From CAZFIM01 sp964519615 (lineage in GTDB: Bacteria; Chloroflexota; Dehalococcoidia; GIF9; UBA5629), in assembly GCA_964519615.1 (NCBI GenBank), contig CAZFIM010000026.1, forward strand, positions 1-33,693: a stretch of 33,693 nucleotides of DNA, written 5' to 3'. Shown here one piece after another: positions 7,667 to 15,186 of this stretch. A program made the translations under genes and the position numbers. The notes under the pieces are model-generated. The model saw nothing but the letters and a program-made list of their open reading frames with translations. It was not told the DNA's origin and did not search any database. Positions within the stretch are counted from its first letter, which is position 1, and each line of letters starts with the position of its first letter.

Positions 7667-7805
7667 TCATATGTTCCACAATGCGCTTGGCTTATGGCCG
7701 CTTGCCATGCTGCTTGCCGGTAGTAGAGAAGCACGGTTGAATAGATTGACAACTGAGGACTTGTAGTTTATTGTTCATATGGAGGATATTTTCAGGAAGG
7801 GGATA

Positions 7806-8348
7806 ATGTCAACTGAAGCACATAAAAAAGGCAGGACCAGAATAGATATACGCGAGATGGAGATTGATGATATAAGCTATGTATACCATCTCGGAGAGAA
7901 ACTTTTTACCAGTGAAGAATACCCGATATTGTATCGTACCTGGGATCCGTATGAGGTGACGGATGCCTTTACCTCAGACCCCGAGTACTGCCTGGTGGCT
8001 GAGAAGGACGACGACGGCACAATAGTGGGCTTCATTCTGGCAACGACCATTGAAAAACAGGGTACTGCCTGGAAGAAATACGGGTATATCAGCTGGATAG
8101 GAGTGGATGAAGCATATCACCGCATTAACCTGGGTAAGCGGCTCTACCGCAATATAGAACAGCGGTTGAGGAAGAACGGCGTGAGGATGGTTATAGCGGA
8201 CACGGACGCAGAGAATGCTCCGGCGATTGCCTTCTTTAACTCACTCAAGTTTTCGATTTCAGGAAATCATGTGTGGCTGGCCAAAACGCTTAAGAAAAGG
8301 CCCAAGAAATCGGATGGACAGGAAAACGTATCCGGTAACCATGGATAA
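7806..8348 (+). CDS. GNAT-family N-acetyltransferase
   Basis: A 180-residue acetyl-CoA-dependent acetyltransferase of unknown substrate. The core shows IDIREMEIDDISYVYHLGEKLF at the start of the fold, then VGFILATTIE (beta 4), SWIGVDEAYHRINLGKRLYR with an acetyl-CoA pyrophosphate loop of the Q/RxxGxG/A type in variant form (RINLGK), and TDAENAPAIAFFNSLKFS typical of RimI-like members. The ATG at 7806 is preferred over 7779 because AGGAAGGGG lies 4-12 bases before it. A short hydrophilic tail rich in Lys follows the domain. The gene precedes the M20 peptidase by 50 bases and may share a transcript with it. Confidence 0.85.
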   Translation: MSTEAHKKGRTRIDIREMEIDDISYVYHLGEKLFTSEEYPILYRTWDPYEVTDAFTSDPEYCLVAEKDDDGTIVGFILATTIEKQGTAWKKYGYISWIGVDEAYHRINLGKRLYRNIEQRLRKNGVRMVIADTDAENAPAIAFFNSLKFSISGNHVWLAKTLKKRPKKSDGQENVSGNHG

Positions 8349-8397
8349 CAAATGGTGATTGTTTGAAGCTACATGCCGCATGAGGCAGGAGATAACG

Positions 8398-9489
8398 ATG
8401 AATATACAGCAGGATAGATTGAAGAATCTTCTTAAAGAGATGGTTGATATTTACAGTCCCTCGGGTAAAGAGGAGAACTTGCTTGAGTATCTTGAGGACT
8501 ATCTTAAAAAACAGGGACTTGTGACAACCAGACAAGAAATTGATGAAAACCGTTTTAATCTCATCGTGCTGCCTGAAAAACAGGATGAAATCGAGCTTTG
8601 TTATGTAGGCCATCTCGATACCGTTACCGCGTATGATCTTGATGACTACGGCCCTCATGAGGAAGGGGATACCATCAGCGGGCTGGGCACTGCCGATATG
8701 AAAGCGGGCTGCGCTGCCATGATAGAAGCGTTCACTGTGCTCTCCGGCAGAAAGAAGACCTTCCCTCCGGTGGCCCTGGCGCTGGTGGTAGATGAGGAGG
8801 AGGATAACTCCGGTGCCAAGGAACTGGTAAATCAGTATCATTTCCCCTGGGCGATAGTAGGCGAGCCGACCAATATGGTGCCGTGTCTGGGTCACTATGC
8901 CTATCTGGAGGTACTGCTGCGTACGCGGGGCAAGAAAGCTCACTCCTCCATGCCCGAATTGGGCAGGAATGCTATTGAAAATATGCTTAAACTGCTATTG
9001 AGAATCACCGAATATGCCGGCAACGCACCCAACGGACTGGTCTATAATATCCGGGAGATGTCCGGTTTCCCCGGCGGCTTTGTGGTGCCTGACAGCTGCG
9101 AGGCCTGGCTGGATATTCACCTTCCGCCCAATTCACGCATCGACCTGCTCAAGGCGGAGCTGGAGCGCTTAGTAGAGAGTGCCGATGAATCTATCCCCAG
9201 CCTTGATGCCTCCTTAAGATTTGAGGCGGCGTATTCCGGCTATCAGATATCACAGGACAGGCCTCTGATAAAAAAACTTAAAGACCAGTTTGGGAAACTG
9301 TCGCTTCCCTGGGACCCGCAGGAGTTTCGCAGCCATTCCGACGGCAATATATTGTGGGCGGGTGGTGTGGATTCCATAATCTTGGGACCGGGAACGTTGG
9401 AAGCGGCTCACACACCTGAAGAGTCCGTTTCCTTCAATCAGGTCGTGCAAATAGCACAACTTTATCTCAATTTTGCACGTGCGTTGTAA
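8398..9489 (+). CDS. M20-family zinc peptidase/deacylase (ArgE/DapE/LysK-like)
   Basis: A 363-residue metallohydrolase that removes an acyl or amino-acid group from a small substrate in the cytoplasm. The zinc ligands and catalytic residues are visible: H72 and D74 in GHLDTV, D100 in GLGTADMKAG, the catalytic Glu pair in DEEEDNSGA (E133/E134), E156 in GEPTN and the final His in EAAHTPEE. A dimerisation lid domain begins at YAYLEVLLRTRGKKAHSS. The ATG at 8398 has AGGAG upstream; earlier in-frame starts at 8359 and 8380 lack one. The family includes ArgE, DapE, ACY1 and LysK, and no pathway neighbour decides between them. Confidence 0.88.
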   Translation: MNIQQDRLKNLLKEMVDIYSPSGKEENLLEYLEDYLKKQGLVTTRQEIDENRFNLIVLPEKQDEIELCYVGHLDTVTAYDLDDYGPHEEGDTISGLGTADMKAGCAAMIEAFTVLSGRKKTFPPVALALVVDEEEDNSGAKELVNQYHFPWAIVGEPTNMVPCLGHYAYLEVLLRTRGKKAHSSMPELGRNAIENMLKLLLRITEYAGNAPNGLVYNIREMSGFPGGFVVPDSCEAWLDIHLPPNSRIDLLKAELERLVESADESIPSLDASLRFEAAYSGYQISQDRPLIKKLKDQFGKLSLPWDPQEFRSHSDGNILWAGGVDSIILGPGTLEAAHTPEESVSFNQVVQIAQLYLNFARAL

Positions 9490-9503
9490 AAAGGCGGCAT
9501 GCA

Positions 9504-9539
9504 GTACTTTTGTACTATCAGAGTACTATTGACAGTACT
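9504..9539. repeat. Four GTACT boxes overlapping the -35 region
   Basis: GTACT occurs at 9504, 9512, 9523 and 9535; three copies are the palindrome AGTACT. The spacings are 8, 11 and 12 bases. The last copy touches the -35 box of the promoter of the small zinc-ribbon gene, so the array could be a cooperative binding site. Confidence 0.45.
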
Positions 9540-9557
9540 ATATGTATCGTATATAAA
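9529..9557 (+). promoter_or_regulatory. Consensus promoter of the DUF5679 gene
   Basis: TTGACA (9529-9534), a 17-base spacer and TATAAA (9552-9557), about 40 bases before the start codon. It is among the best sigma-70-type promoters in the window and suggests high expression of the small protein. Confidence 0.8.
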
Positions 9558-9596
9558 TAGACCTCGTATCCATTACAAAATACAAGGAGGACATAT

Positions 9597-9737
9597 ATGC
9601 AAGCTTATTGCATGAAATGCCGGGCAAAAAGGGACATGAAGAATCCGAAACAAGTGACAATGAAAAACGGAAGGCCTGCAACGCAGGGTGTATGCCCGGT
9701 CTGTGGTACCAAAATGTTCAGGATCGGGAAAGCGTAG
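9597..9737 (+). CDS. 46-residue zinc-ribbon protein, DUF5679 family
   Basis: This small basic protein (MQAYCMKCRAKRDM... to ...FRIGKA) has two CXXC pairs, C5/C8 and C35/C38 (YCMKC and CPVCG), that should bind one zinc. Between them lies MKNPKQVTMKNGRPAT. The pattern matches the small DUF5679 family known from Chloroflexota and Actinobacteria; its function is unknown. AGGAGG lies 6 bases before the ATG, and a consensus promoter and a terminator-like hairpin flank it, so it is a monocistronic, probably strongly expressed gene. A nucleic-acid- or ribosome-associated role is only a guess from its size and charge. Confidence 0.88.
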   Translation: MQAYCMKCRAKRDMKNPKQVTMKNGRPATQGVCPVCGTKMFRIGKA

Positions 9738-9761
9738 TTCTGACCTGAGAAACATACAGAG

Positions 9762-9793
9762 GGCCGGGTCCCCCGTCTTATGGGGACCCGGCC
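9762..9793 (+). terminator. GC-rich terminator hairpin after the DUF5679 gene
   Basis: A 12-bp perfect stem GGCCGGGTCCCC / GGGGACCCGGCC with an 8-base loop lies 25 bases after the stop codon. The following T-tract is poor (TGATGCTTT), with a longer T-run about 20 bases on. Confidence 0.7.
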
Positions 9794-9952
9794 TGATGCT
9801 TTATACGGGCAATTTTTTTCTTGCCTTGCGGCTGTGGATTTTGAGCGGTGGCATCATAGGCTGAATCACTTTTATTTCTTAATTATTGCTGCTAGAATCT
9901 TAGTAGACCCATATATAAAACCCTTATTAAATCAAGTTAAGGAATCAGAATA

Positions 9953-11059
9953 GTGCGGATTATCTATGGTCTATCCGGCGATGGCCGTGGTCATGCTTCA
10001 CGCAGCAAGGTGCTGATAGAACACCTGATCTCTAAAGGCCATCAGGTAATAGTTGTTACCTCCGGTTCTGCCTATGACTATCTTTCTGCCTTTTTCAATA
10101 CGGTACAAATACCGAATATGCGTATTGTCAACAAAGACGAACAGGTAGATGTCTGGGATACGTTAAAGGAGAACTCGGAGCGCTTAATGAAACACGGCGT
10201 ACCCGTACTTATCAAACTGCATGCGCTGTCTGATTCTTTCAAGCCTTCCCTGGTGATCAGCGACTTCGAGCCCTTTGTTCCATTTATCAGTAAATGGCGC
10301 AGAATTCCGCTATTAAGTGTAGATAATCAGCATATGATTACTAATTGCAAGTTGAAGTATCCTCGTGAATGGTATAACGATTATTCCATCGCTAAAAGCC
10401 TTTGCCAGAGCGTTAACGGCTTTGCCGACCATTTCTATATCACCTCGTTTTTCTTCCCGGAGATCAAACAAAAGCTGCGCGCGAAAACAACTCTGATAGG
10501 ACCGCTGCTGCGCAACGAAGTCCGTTCTATGAAACCTGCCGATGAAGGGCATATATTGATATACGTCAGGACGCCTGAAAGGAGAGAAGTCCTTATGCCT
10601 TTGCTGAAGGGCACTGACTGCAAATTCAGAGCATATGGTTTTGGGGACGGTGTGTCCGGGATGGATAATGTCATCTTGCGGCCCTCGGGTGACCAGTTTT
10701 TGCTTGACCTGGCATCGTGTAGAGCGATTATAGCCAACGGCGGCCTGAGTCTTATCAGTGAAGCATTGTACCTGGGTAAACCTGTATATTCGGTACCCAC
10801 AAAAAAGGACTTTGAACAGCTGATAAACGCCTATTATCTTCAAGAGATGGGCTACGGGCTGTATGATCTTGATCCGTCACTGGAAAGGTTCAATCTTTTT
10901 CTAGCCGAACTGGATAACTACAGAGAACACATGTCTTTTAATAAGACGGATTTTTACGGGAATGAGTCTCTTTTCGAATCGATCGATGCCCGCATTGAGG
11001 CCATTGAGAGGAAAGAGAAGCCCAGGAAGGGCAGAAAAGGAAATAGCTCATCAGGATAG
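9953..11059 (+). CDS. Glycosyltransferase of the GT-B fold (MurG/MJ1255-like)
   Basis: A 368-residue protein with an N-terminal MRIIYGLSGDGRGHASRS loop as in MurG-like and UDP-glycosyltransferases, a linker around residue 180, and a C-terminal nucleotide-sugar half containing RPSGDQFLLDLASCRAIIANGGLSLISEALYLGKPVYSVPT, the usual donor-binding stretch ending in EQ/QLINAYYLQ. Acceptor and donor are unknown. The start is GTG at 9953 with AAGGAAT upstream. The C terminus is Lys/Arg-rich (KEKPRKGRKG) and might contact the membrane surface. It stands alone between the DUF5679 gene and a convergent hydrolase gene. Confidence 0.82.
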   Translation: MRIIYGLSGDGRGHASRSKVLIEHLISKGHQVIVVTSGSAYDYLSAFFNTVQIPNMRIVNKDEQVDVWDTLKENSERLMKHGVPVLIKLHALSDSFKPSLVISDFEPFVPFISKWRRIPLLSVDNQHMITNCKLKYPREWYNDYSIAKSLCQSVNGFADHFYITSFFFPEIKQKLRAKTTLIGPLLRNEVRSMKPADEGHILIYVRTPERREVLMPLLKGTDCKFRAYGFGDGVSGMDNVILRPSGDQFLLDLASCRAIIANGGLSLISEALYLGKPVYSVPTKKDFEQLINAYYLQEMGYGLYDLDPSLERFNLFLAELDNYREHMSFNKTDFYGNESLFESIDARIEAIERKEKPRKGRKGNSSSG

Positions 11060-11091
11060 CACATACTTTTTCAGGAGCGCTGCAGAAATAT

Positions 11092-11829
11092 TCAATCCGG
11101 TTCTTCATTTAATTCCGTCAGGAAGCGGTAGACCAGTTCATTGAACTCCTCCGTGCATTCACGCTGCGGGGCGTGGGCGCATCCATCGAATATATGAAGA
11201 TTAGAGTGCGGGATTAGCTTATGAGCAGTGTGCGCGTAGTCGAGCGGGAAATAAGGGTCTTTCGAGCCCCAGATCAGCAGTACGGAAGGGGTAAGCTCAC
11301 GTAACCTGTCCTTGATAAGCCAGACGCCCTCCGGCTCTGCTGCGTAGACAGGAGGCTTCTTTTTACCCATCAGCATCCCTGCCGTCCTTAAGAAAGAAAG
11401 GCGCATTCTCCCTCTTCTACTGATATCGCCGATTCCGGCACTGGCAACCAGGATCACCTTTGGGGTTTTTTGCGGGTAATTCAGGGCCAGGAGTATGGCG
11501 GAAAGACCGCCCAATGAATGCCCTATTACATGTGCACTGTTAATGTGCAGCGTCTCCAGAAAATCGTTTAGAAAGAGTGCATACCATGAGAAAGGTACCG
11601 GCAGATCCGGGTACTGGCTCAATCCGTAGCCGGGGAGATCGGGAACATATACTCTGAAATGGCGGGTTAAAAAATAGACATTTTTATCCCATTCCCGCCA
11701 ATCACAGCCTGCCCCATGCAGAAGCAACAGCGGCGCTCCGCTGCCGCCGCATTTGTAATGCACCTTAAGCCCGCTCAAAGTCGTGAAAAAGGAGGGAAAT
11801 CCGGGCAGCTCTTCCGTATATCTTTTCAC
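11092..11829 (-). CDS. Alpha/beta-hydrolase fold protein
   Basis: A 245-residue soluble hydrolase from GTG at 11829. It shows the oxyanion-hole region LLLLHGAGCDWREWD, the nucleophile elbow GHSLGG (Ser105), the acid in IWGSKDPYFP and the histidine in DGCAHAPQRE, so the catalytic triad is complete. Ester or C-C bond substrates are both possible. The frame can be read upstream to TTG at 11865, but that TTG is the -35 box of a promoter (TTGACG, 17 bases, TATCAT). Transcription would begin near 11830, so the GTG could be used in a nearly leaderless mRNA. The start is therefore uncertain. Confidence 0.85.
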   Translation of the reverse strand: MKRYTEELPGFPSFFTTLSGLKVHYKCGGSGAPLLLLHGAGCDWREWDKNVYFLTRHFRVYVPDLPGYGLSQYPDLPVPFSWYALFLNDFLETLHINSAHVIGHSLGGLSAILLALNYPQKTPKVILVASAGIGDISRRGRMRLSFLRTAGMLMGKKKPPVYAAEPEGVWLIKDRLRELTPSVLLIWGSKDPYFPLDYAHTAHKLIPHSNLHIFDGCAHAPQRECTEEFNELVYRFLTELNEEPD

Positions 11830-11836
11830 GGCGTAT

Positions 11837-11865
11837 ATGATAGAGTACGTATAGCCGTGCGTCAA
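11837..11865 (-). promoter_or_regulatory. Promoter of the alpha/beta-hydrolase gene
   Basis: Minus-strand TTGACG (11865-11860), a 17-base spacer and TATCAT (11842-11837). The expected start of transcription is within a few bases of the GTG at 11829. Confidence 0.5.
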
Positions 11866-11942
11866 CGGAATATTTACGGCTGAATTAATCAGGTGCTTTA
11901 TAGTCTGTTTATGAAGAATTATAAAATGTTTAAATTGTGTAA

Positions 11943-11971
11943 TTGCTCACTATTGACGGGTGTGTTAAAAT
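11943..11971 (+). promoter_or_regulatory. Extended -10 promoter of a candidate small RNA
   Basis: TTGCTC (11943-11948), a 17-base spacer and TAAAAT (11966-11971), with TG one base before the -10 box (TGTTAAAAT). No plus-strand gene follows; a hairpin and a terminator follow at once. Confidence 0.45.
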
Positions 11972-11977
11972 TGTCGT

Positions 11978-12044
11978 ACACGGGACGCCCTCCTGTGTGC
12001 GGCTCTGCTAGTAAGCCCCTCAAGCCCTAGCAGAGTCTTTTTTT
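11978..12044 (+). ncRNA. Candidate small RNA of about 67 nt with two C-rich hairpin loops
   Basis: From the expected start near 11978 the RNA would open directly with hairpin ACACGGGA-CGCCC-TCCTGTGT (8 bp including one G-U). The second hairpin, CTCTGCTAG/CTAGCAGAG (9 bp), has the 15-base loop TAAGCCCCTCAAGCC and ends in a T-run. The CCCTCC and CCCCTC stretches are complementary to Shine-Dalgarno GGAGG-type sequences. No open reading frame of note is inside. The terminator is an orphan: the nearest plus-strand gene ends about 940 bases upstream. All of this is read from the sequence; the small-RNA role is inference. Confidence 0.45.
12003..12044 (+). terminator. Intrinsic terminator with no upstream protein gene
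   Basis: A perfect 9-bp stem (12003-12011 with 12027-12035) is followed by TCTTTTTTT. It forms the 3' hairpin of the candidate small RNA. Confidence 0.75.
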
Positions 12045-12290
12045 ACCCTTCTGTGTACGTGCTCTGCAGTATTATCTGTGTTCCATACCAAGTATGCAGC
12101 TATTTTGTTGGCCGGTAAATAGCGAGATAGTACTGTTTTTTTAAGGTACTTGTGTACCCGGTGGTGGAGTAATCTCTCTGAGTACTGCCGGCAGAACGGC
12201 TCTCTTAGCTGTTTGTTTTCAACGTTTTTATTTGTTTGATTATAACCTCATTTAAACCGCAATGAAGCCTGCCTGACGTATATTTTGCCC

Positions 12291-12392
12291 GTGGATATAT
12301 TTTTATACCGGTATCTCCAGAGAGGCGAATACGACGGTTTGCCGTTTGATGATTACCCGGATACGGTACAGGGCATTGAAGAACTGCTTTAG
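12291..12392 (+). other. Short open frame in a gene-poor stretch, possible coding remnant
   Basis: Between 12045 and 12524 no confident gene is seen. One short plus-strand frame from GTG at 12291 gives 33 residues (VDIFLYRYLQRGEYDG, LPFDDYPDTVQGIEELL) with protein-like composition, no ribosome binding site and only a few more in-frame residues upstream. It could be the tail of a decayed gene. A small GCCCG/CGGGC hairpin follows. The rest is A+T-rich sequence with several GTAC motifs. Confidence 0.2.
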
Positions 12393-12524
12393 CCCGACAT
12401 TTCAGCCGGGCAATATCTTGATTTGATAGAGTAAAATGAATGTGATATAAGAAAACGTGCTATCGTGCGAACTGACTTTATAAAGAGGCGGGGAACCGGA
12501 ATATATCCGGCTGGATAACTTTCA

Positions 12525-13310
12525 TCAGAGGATTCTCATGTCGATGAGGCGGTATTCCAGCTGGGCATTATCGATCATCTGTATCAGTTCGGGCACGTTA
12601 TCGCTTGCACATACCACCGTGAAAGATATACCTCTCTGCGCAGCTTCAACAGTGGCCTCCTTCACTCCGAATAAATAGTGAGGGTGCATGCCGATCCGCC
12701 TGAGTGCTATCAATGCTTCCAGCCCGACAGCGCCGAGTAAAGACGCATTCTCCGACTCTTTTTTCAGTTTATTCAAGTTCACCCCTCGCGATCCCCCGTC
12801 ACGTATATCCGGGACCCTGAGAATAGTGACTGTCCCTTTTTTAATGGGAATAATACCCTCGATCCTGGTGATGCCCGTATCCTCTCCGCTGTCAGCATTG
12901 GAGATAGTTATGCCGTGGGCTTCCGAACTGCCTGCTGCAGTTGCATAGAGAAGTCCGTCCCGCATTTCGAGGTTTACTTTTTGCCCTGCGCTGAGATTCC
13001 CGTCTGCTATAGCCGGAGAGGTAGTGATATTGGTGACGGTTTTCTTGACGTAAGATGAATAGCTCTCGAGGTCGCGGAACTGCCTCAATACCCAGTCCAG
13101 CCCTTTCTGAGTAACCGTGTATTTGGAGCGGCCACGGGAGGATATCATTCCTTCTCTTATAAGTTCTTCTATATATTCGGAGATTGCCTGAGGTGTTACC
13201 TGTAATTGGCGAGCGATATCCTTTTGCTGTATATTTGGCTGCTGGGATGCTATAGCGATAAGAATCTGAAATCTGGTGGCGAGTCCTTTTCCCCGCAGTA
13301 TCTCCGTCAT
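12525..13310 (-). CDS. Winged-helix (MarR-like) transcriptional regulator with unknown C-terminal domain
   Basis: A 261-residue protein from ATG at 13310. Residues about 10-75 form a winged helix (IQQKDIARQLQVTPQAISEYIEELIREGMI, then RGRSKYTVTQKGLDWVL). After a short helical linker comes a roughly 150-residue domain with beta-rich and Rossmann-like stretches (IEGIIPIKKGTVTILRVPDIRDGG, ALIALRRIGMHPHYLFGVKEATVEAAQRGISFTVVC) that probably senses a ligand; similar archaeal-type regulators carry this part. GGAG is 10 bases before the ATG. It is read divergently from the trmO-like gene and has its own consensus promoter. No target is evident. Confidence 0.78.
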   Translation of the reverse strand: MTEILRGKGLATRFQILIAIASQQPNIQQKDIARQLQVTPQAISEYIEELIREGMISSRGRSKYTVTQKGLDWVLRQFRDLESYSSYVKKTVTNITTSPAIADGNLSAGQKVNLEMRDGLLYATAAGSSEAHGITISNADSGEDTGITRIEGIIPIKKGTVTILRVPDIRDGGSRGVNLNKLKKESENASLLGAVGLEALIALRRIGMHPHYLFGVKEATVEAAQRGISFTVVCASDNVPELIQMIDNAQLEYRLIDMRIL

Positions 13311-13350
13311 AATCGTCACGCTCCGGTCGGACTGAAATAAAGTTAGCTTG

Positions 13351-13379
13351 ATTATAACATCAGCTGTATCGCGGGGCAA
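13351..13379 (-). promoter_or_regulatory. Promoter of the winged-helix regulator gene
   Basis: Minus-strand TTGCCC (13379-13374), a 17-base spacer and a perfect TATAAT (13356-13351), 40 bases before the ATG. Confidence 0.7.
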
Positions 13380-13460
13380 CAGGTGTGGACCGGTTTATTG
13401 CCGACGGAGGCTATCTGCTACAATAACAGGTACAGCGGCGTCATGAAAGGCAGGTATGCA

Positions 13461-13871
13461 ATGTCGGCAGAGCTTGTGCCAATAGGTATTATCCATTCCC
13501 CCTACAATTCCCAAAGTGATGCTCCCCGGCAGGGTTTTCTTTCCGCAAAGGAGAGCGACATAGAGGTTTATGAGGAGTACGGGCAAGGCCTTGAAGGCAT
13601 CGAACAGTATGCCCGGCTGCTGGTGCTCTACCGCTTTCACCGTTCACGAAAATACTCGCTTATGGTTAAACCGCCCGGAGCGGATTCTTTTCGAGGCGTC
13701 TTTGCCAGCCGTTCACCGAACCGTCCTAACGGTATCGGCGTTTGTATCGTTGAGCTTATCGGACGCAAAGGAAGGCTATTGAAAGTAAGGGGTCTCGATG
13801 CACTGGAAGGAACGCCGCTTCTGGATATCAAGCCCCATATTGAAGCGGACGATAATTTGCCCGGCATATAA
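13461..13871 (+). CDS. trmO: TsaA/TrmO-family tRNA (adenine-N6)-methyltransferase-like protein
   Basis: A 136-residue protein of the TsaA/TrmO (YaeB) beta-barrel family. In E. coli TrmO N6-methylates threonylcarbamoyl-adenosine 37 of tRNA using S-adenosylmethionine. The family signatures are present: PIGIIHSPY at the N terminus, DAPRQG around residue 20-25, FHRSRKYSL, ASRSPNRPNGIG and LLDIKPH. This is the short form, ending soon after the LDIKP motif, and it lacks the C-terminal extension of the E. coli protein. The ATG at 13461 is used with GGCAGG upstream; ATG at 13443 is an alternative. Some short members may act on other substrates. Confidence 0.85.
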   Translation: MSAELVPIGIIHSPYNSQSDAPRQGFLSAKESDIEVYEEYGQGLEGIEQYARLLVLYRFHRSRKYSLMVKPPGADSFRGVFASRSPNRPNGIGVCIVELIGRKGRLLKVRGLDALEGTPLLDIKPHIEADDNLPGI

Positions 13872-13983
13872 GCTGTTATCATACTACCTCCAGTGGGCGT
13901 TATACTTCCGGGAGGGGAGATGGAATTGATTCAAAACCCTCCATACTTTAGAATGAGTAGAACTTTATTTTCGAGGAGGAACA

Positions 13984-14229
13984 ATGCAGGTTCTGGCTTT
14001 GCTGTGGGGTATCCTGGCCATGATCGGTATGTTTATAGCTTTTATTCCTCTGTTGGGATGGCTGAACTGGGGTAATATTCCCTTTGCCGTTATCGGCCTG
14101 ATTATCTCCGTTATTGCCACTGCCGGGGCGAGGGGCAGGAGAAATGCCGGTATAGCGGGAATAGTGATGTGTGTAATTGCTATCGTAATGGGAGTGATTC
14201 GCTTGAAATTGGGTCTGGGATTTTTTTAA
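13984..14229 (+). CDS. Small integral membrane protein, 81 residues
   Basis: The protein has three hydrophobic stretches: about residues 3-25 (LALLWGILAMIGMFIAFIPL), 29-47 (GNIPFAVIGLIISVIATAG) and 57-75 (AGIAGIVMCVIAIVMGVI), joined by a short ARGRRN cationic turn that should face the cytoplasm. The repeated Gly/Ile/Val pattern resembles DUF4190-like small membrane proteins. AGGAGG sits just before the ATG. It lies between trmO and tatD on the same strand. No function can be assigned. Confidence 0.75.
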   Translation: MQVLALLWGILAMIGMFIAFIPLLGWLNWGNIPFAVIGLIISVIATAGARGRRNAGIAGIVMCVIAIVMGVIRLKLGLGFF

Positions 14230-14268
14230 GAAGCTCGCTTACCTATTCTGAAATCTGCTGAAATATTA

Positions 14269-15105
14269 ATGAAAAAACTATCTGATCTTTCTCTTGTAGA
14301 TACGCATGCCCATCTGAATCTGGATGATTTCAGCCATGATTACGGGCAGGCTGTTGAGAGGGCGCTGGATGCCGGAGTGGGGACAATCGTCAATGTAGGC
14401 ATTGACCTTCCTTCTAACGTCAGAGCGATTGAAATGGCTGCGGAAAACGAGCATATGCTGGCCGTAGTGGGTTTTCACCCCCATGATGCCGCTAAAGTGA
14501 GTAGGGATGATATAAAAAAGCTGGGGGAACTGGCTGCCCATCCACGTGTGGTAGCAATCGGTGAAACCGGACTGGACTATTACCGCAATCTGTCTCCGGC
14601 GGAGGATCAGGTAAAGGTATTACATTGGCAGCTTGAACTTGCCTCCGAGCTCGGTTTGCCGGTGGTGATACACTGTCGTCGGGCGGAGCGGGATATTATC
14701 CCCATACTCACGCAGTGGGCAGAGGCGCTGAATTTGCCTGAGGGGTCGTCACCGGGCGTCATCCACTGTTTTAACGGCGATGTCGAGGCTGCCGGCCGCT
14801 ATGTGGAAGCGGGCTTTTTTATCGCTTTCGGTGCCTATATAGGGTATCCGTCATCCAGGGGGTTATACAGTGCCATTCGCGCTGTGCCGGATGAGCGGCT
14901 GCTGGTAGAAACCGATGCTCCCTTTTTACCGCCGCAGCAGTACAGGGGAAAACGTAACGAGCCTGCGTATGTCCCTCTTATTGCGCGGACATTGGCGGAA
15001 ATAAGAGGAAGCACCGCGGAGGCTATTGGATCTGCTACCAGTGCCAATGCCGCACAGGTCTTTCGCCTGAGTATCGGGGGGAATGAGAGTCCCGCAGGCG
15101 CCTGA
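14269..15105 (+). CDS. tatD: TatD-family metal-dependent hydrolase (DNase)
   Basis: A 278-residue TIM-barrel amidohydrolase-like nuclease. All family motifs are visible: VDTHAHLN (H13 and H15 as metal ligands), GFHPHDA, AIGETGLDYYR (bridging Glu), VIHCRRAE, VIHCFNGD and LVETDAPFLPP. The protein is about 20 residues longer than the usual 255-260, mainly from a short insert (LNLPEGSSPG) and the Gly/Ser tail. TatD-type enzymes act as 3'-5' exonucleases and in DNA repair; some members hydrolyse D-aminoacyl-tRNA. No clear Shine-Dalgarno precedes the ATG. Confidence 0.93.
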   Translation: MKKLSDLSLVDTHAHLNLDDFSHDYGQAVERALDAGVGTIVNVGIDLPSNVRAIEMAAENEHMLAVVGFHPHDAAKVSRDDIKKLGELAAHPRVVAIGETGLDYYRNLSPAEDQVKVLHWQLELASELGLPVVIHCRRAERDIIPILTQWAEALNLPEGSSPGVIHCFNGDVEAAGRYVEAGFFIAFGAYIGYPSSRGLYSAIRAVPDERLLVETDAPFLPPQQYRGKRNEPAYVPLIARTLAEIRGSTAEAIGSATSANAAQVFRLSIGGNESPAGA

Positions 15106-15186
15106 ATACGGGATTCTGCCGCTTCAGACCCGGATACGGCGGGCACCGTGCCCGCAATGGAACGCTGATAGGGAGTACTGAATTTT

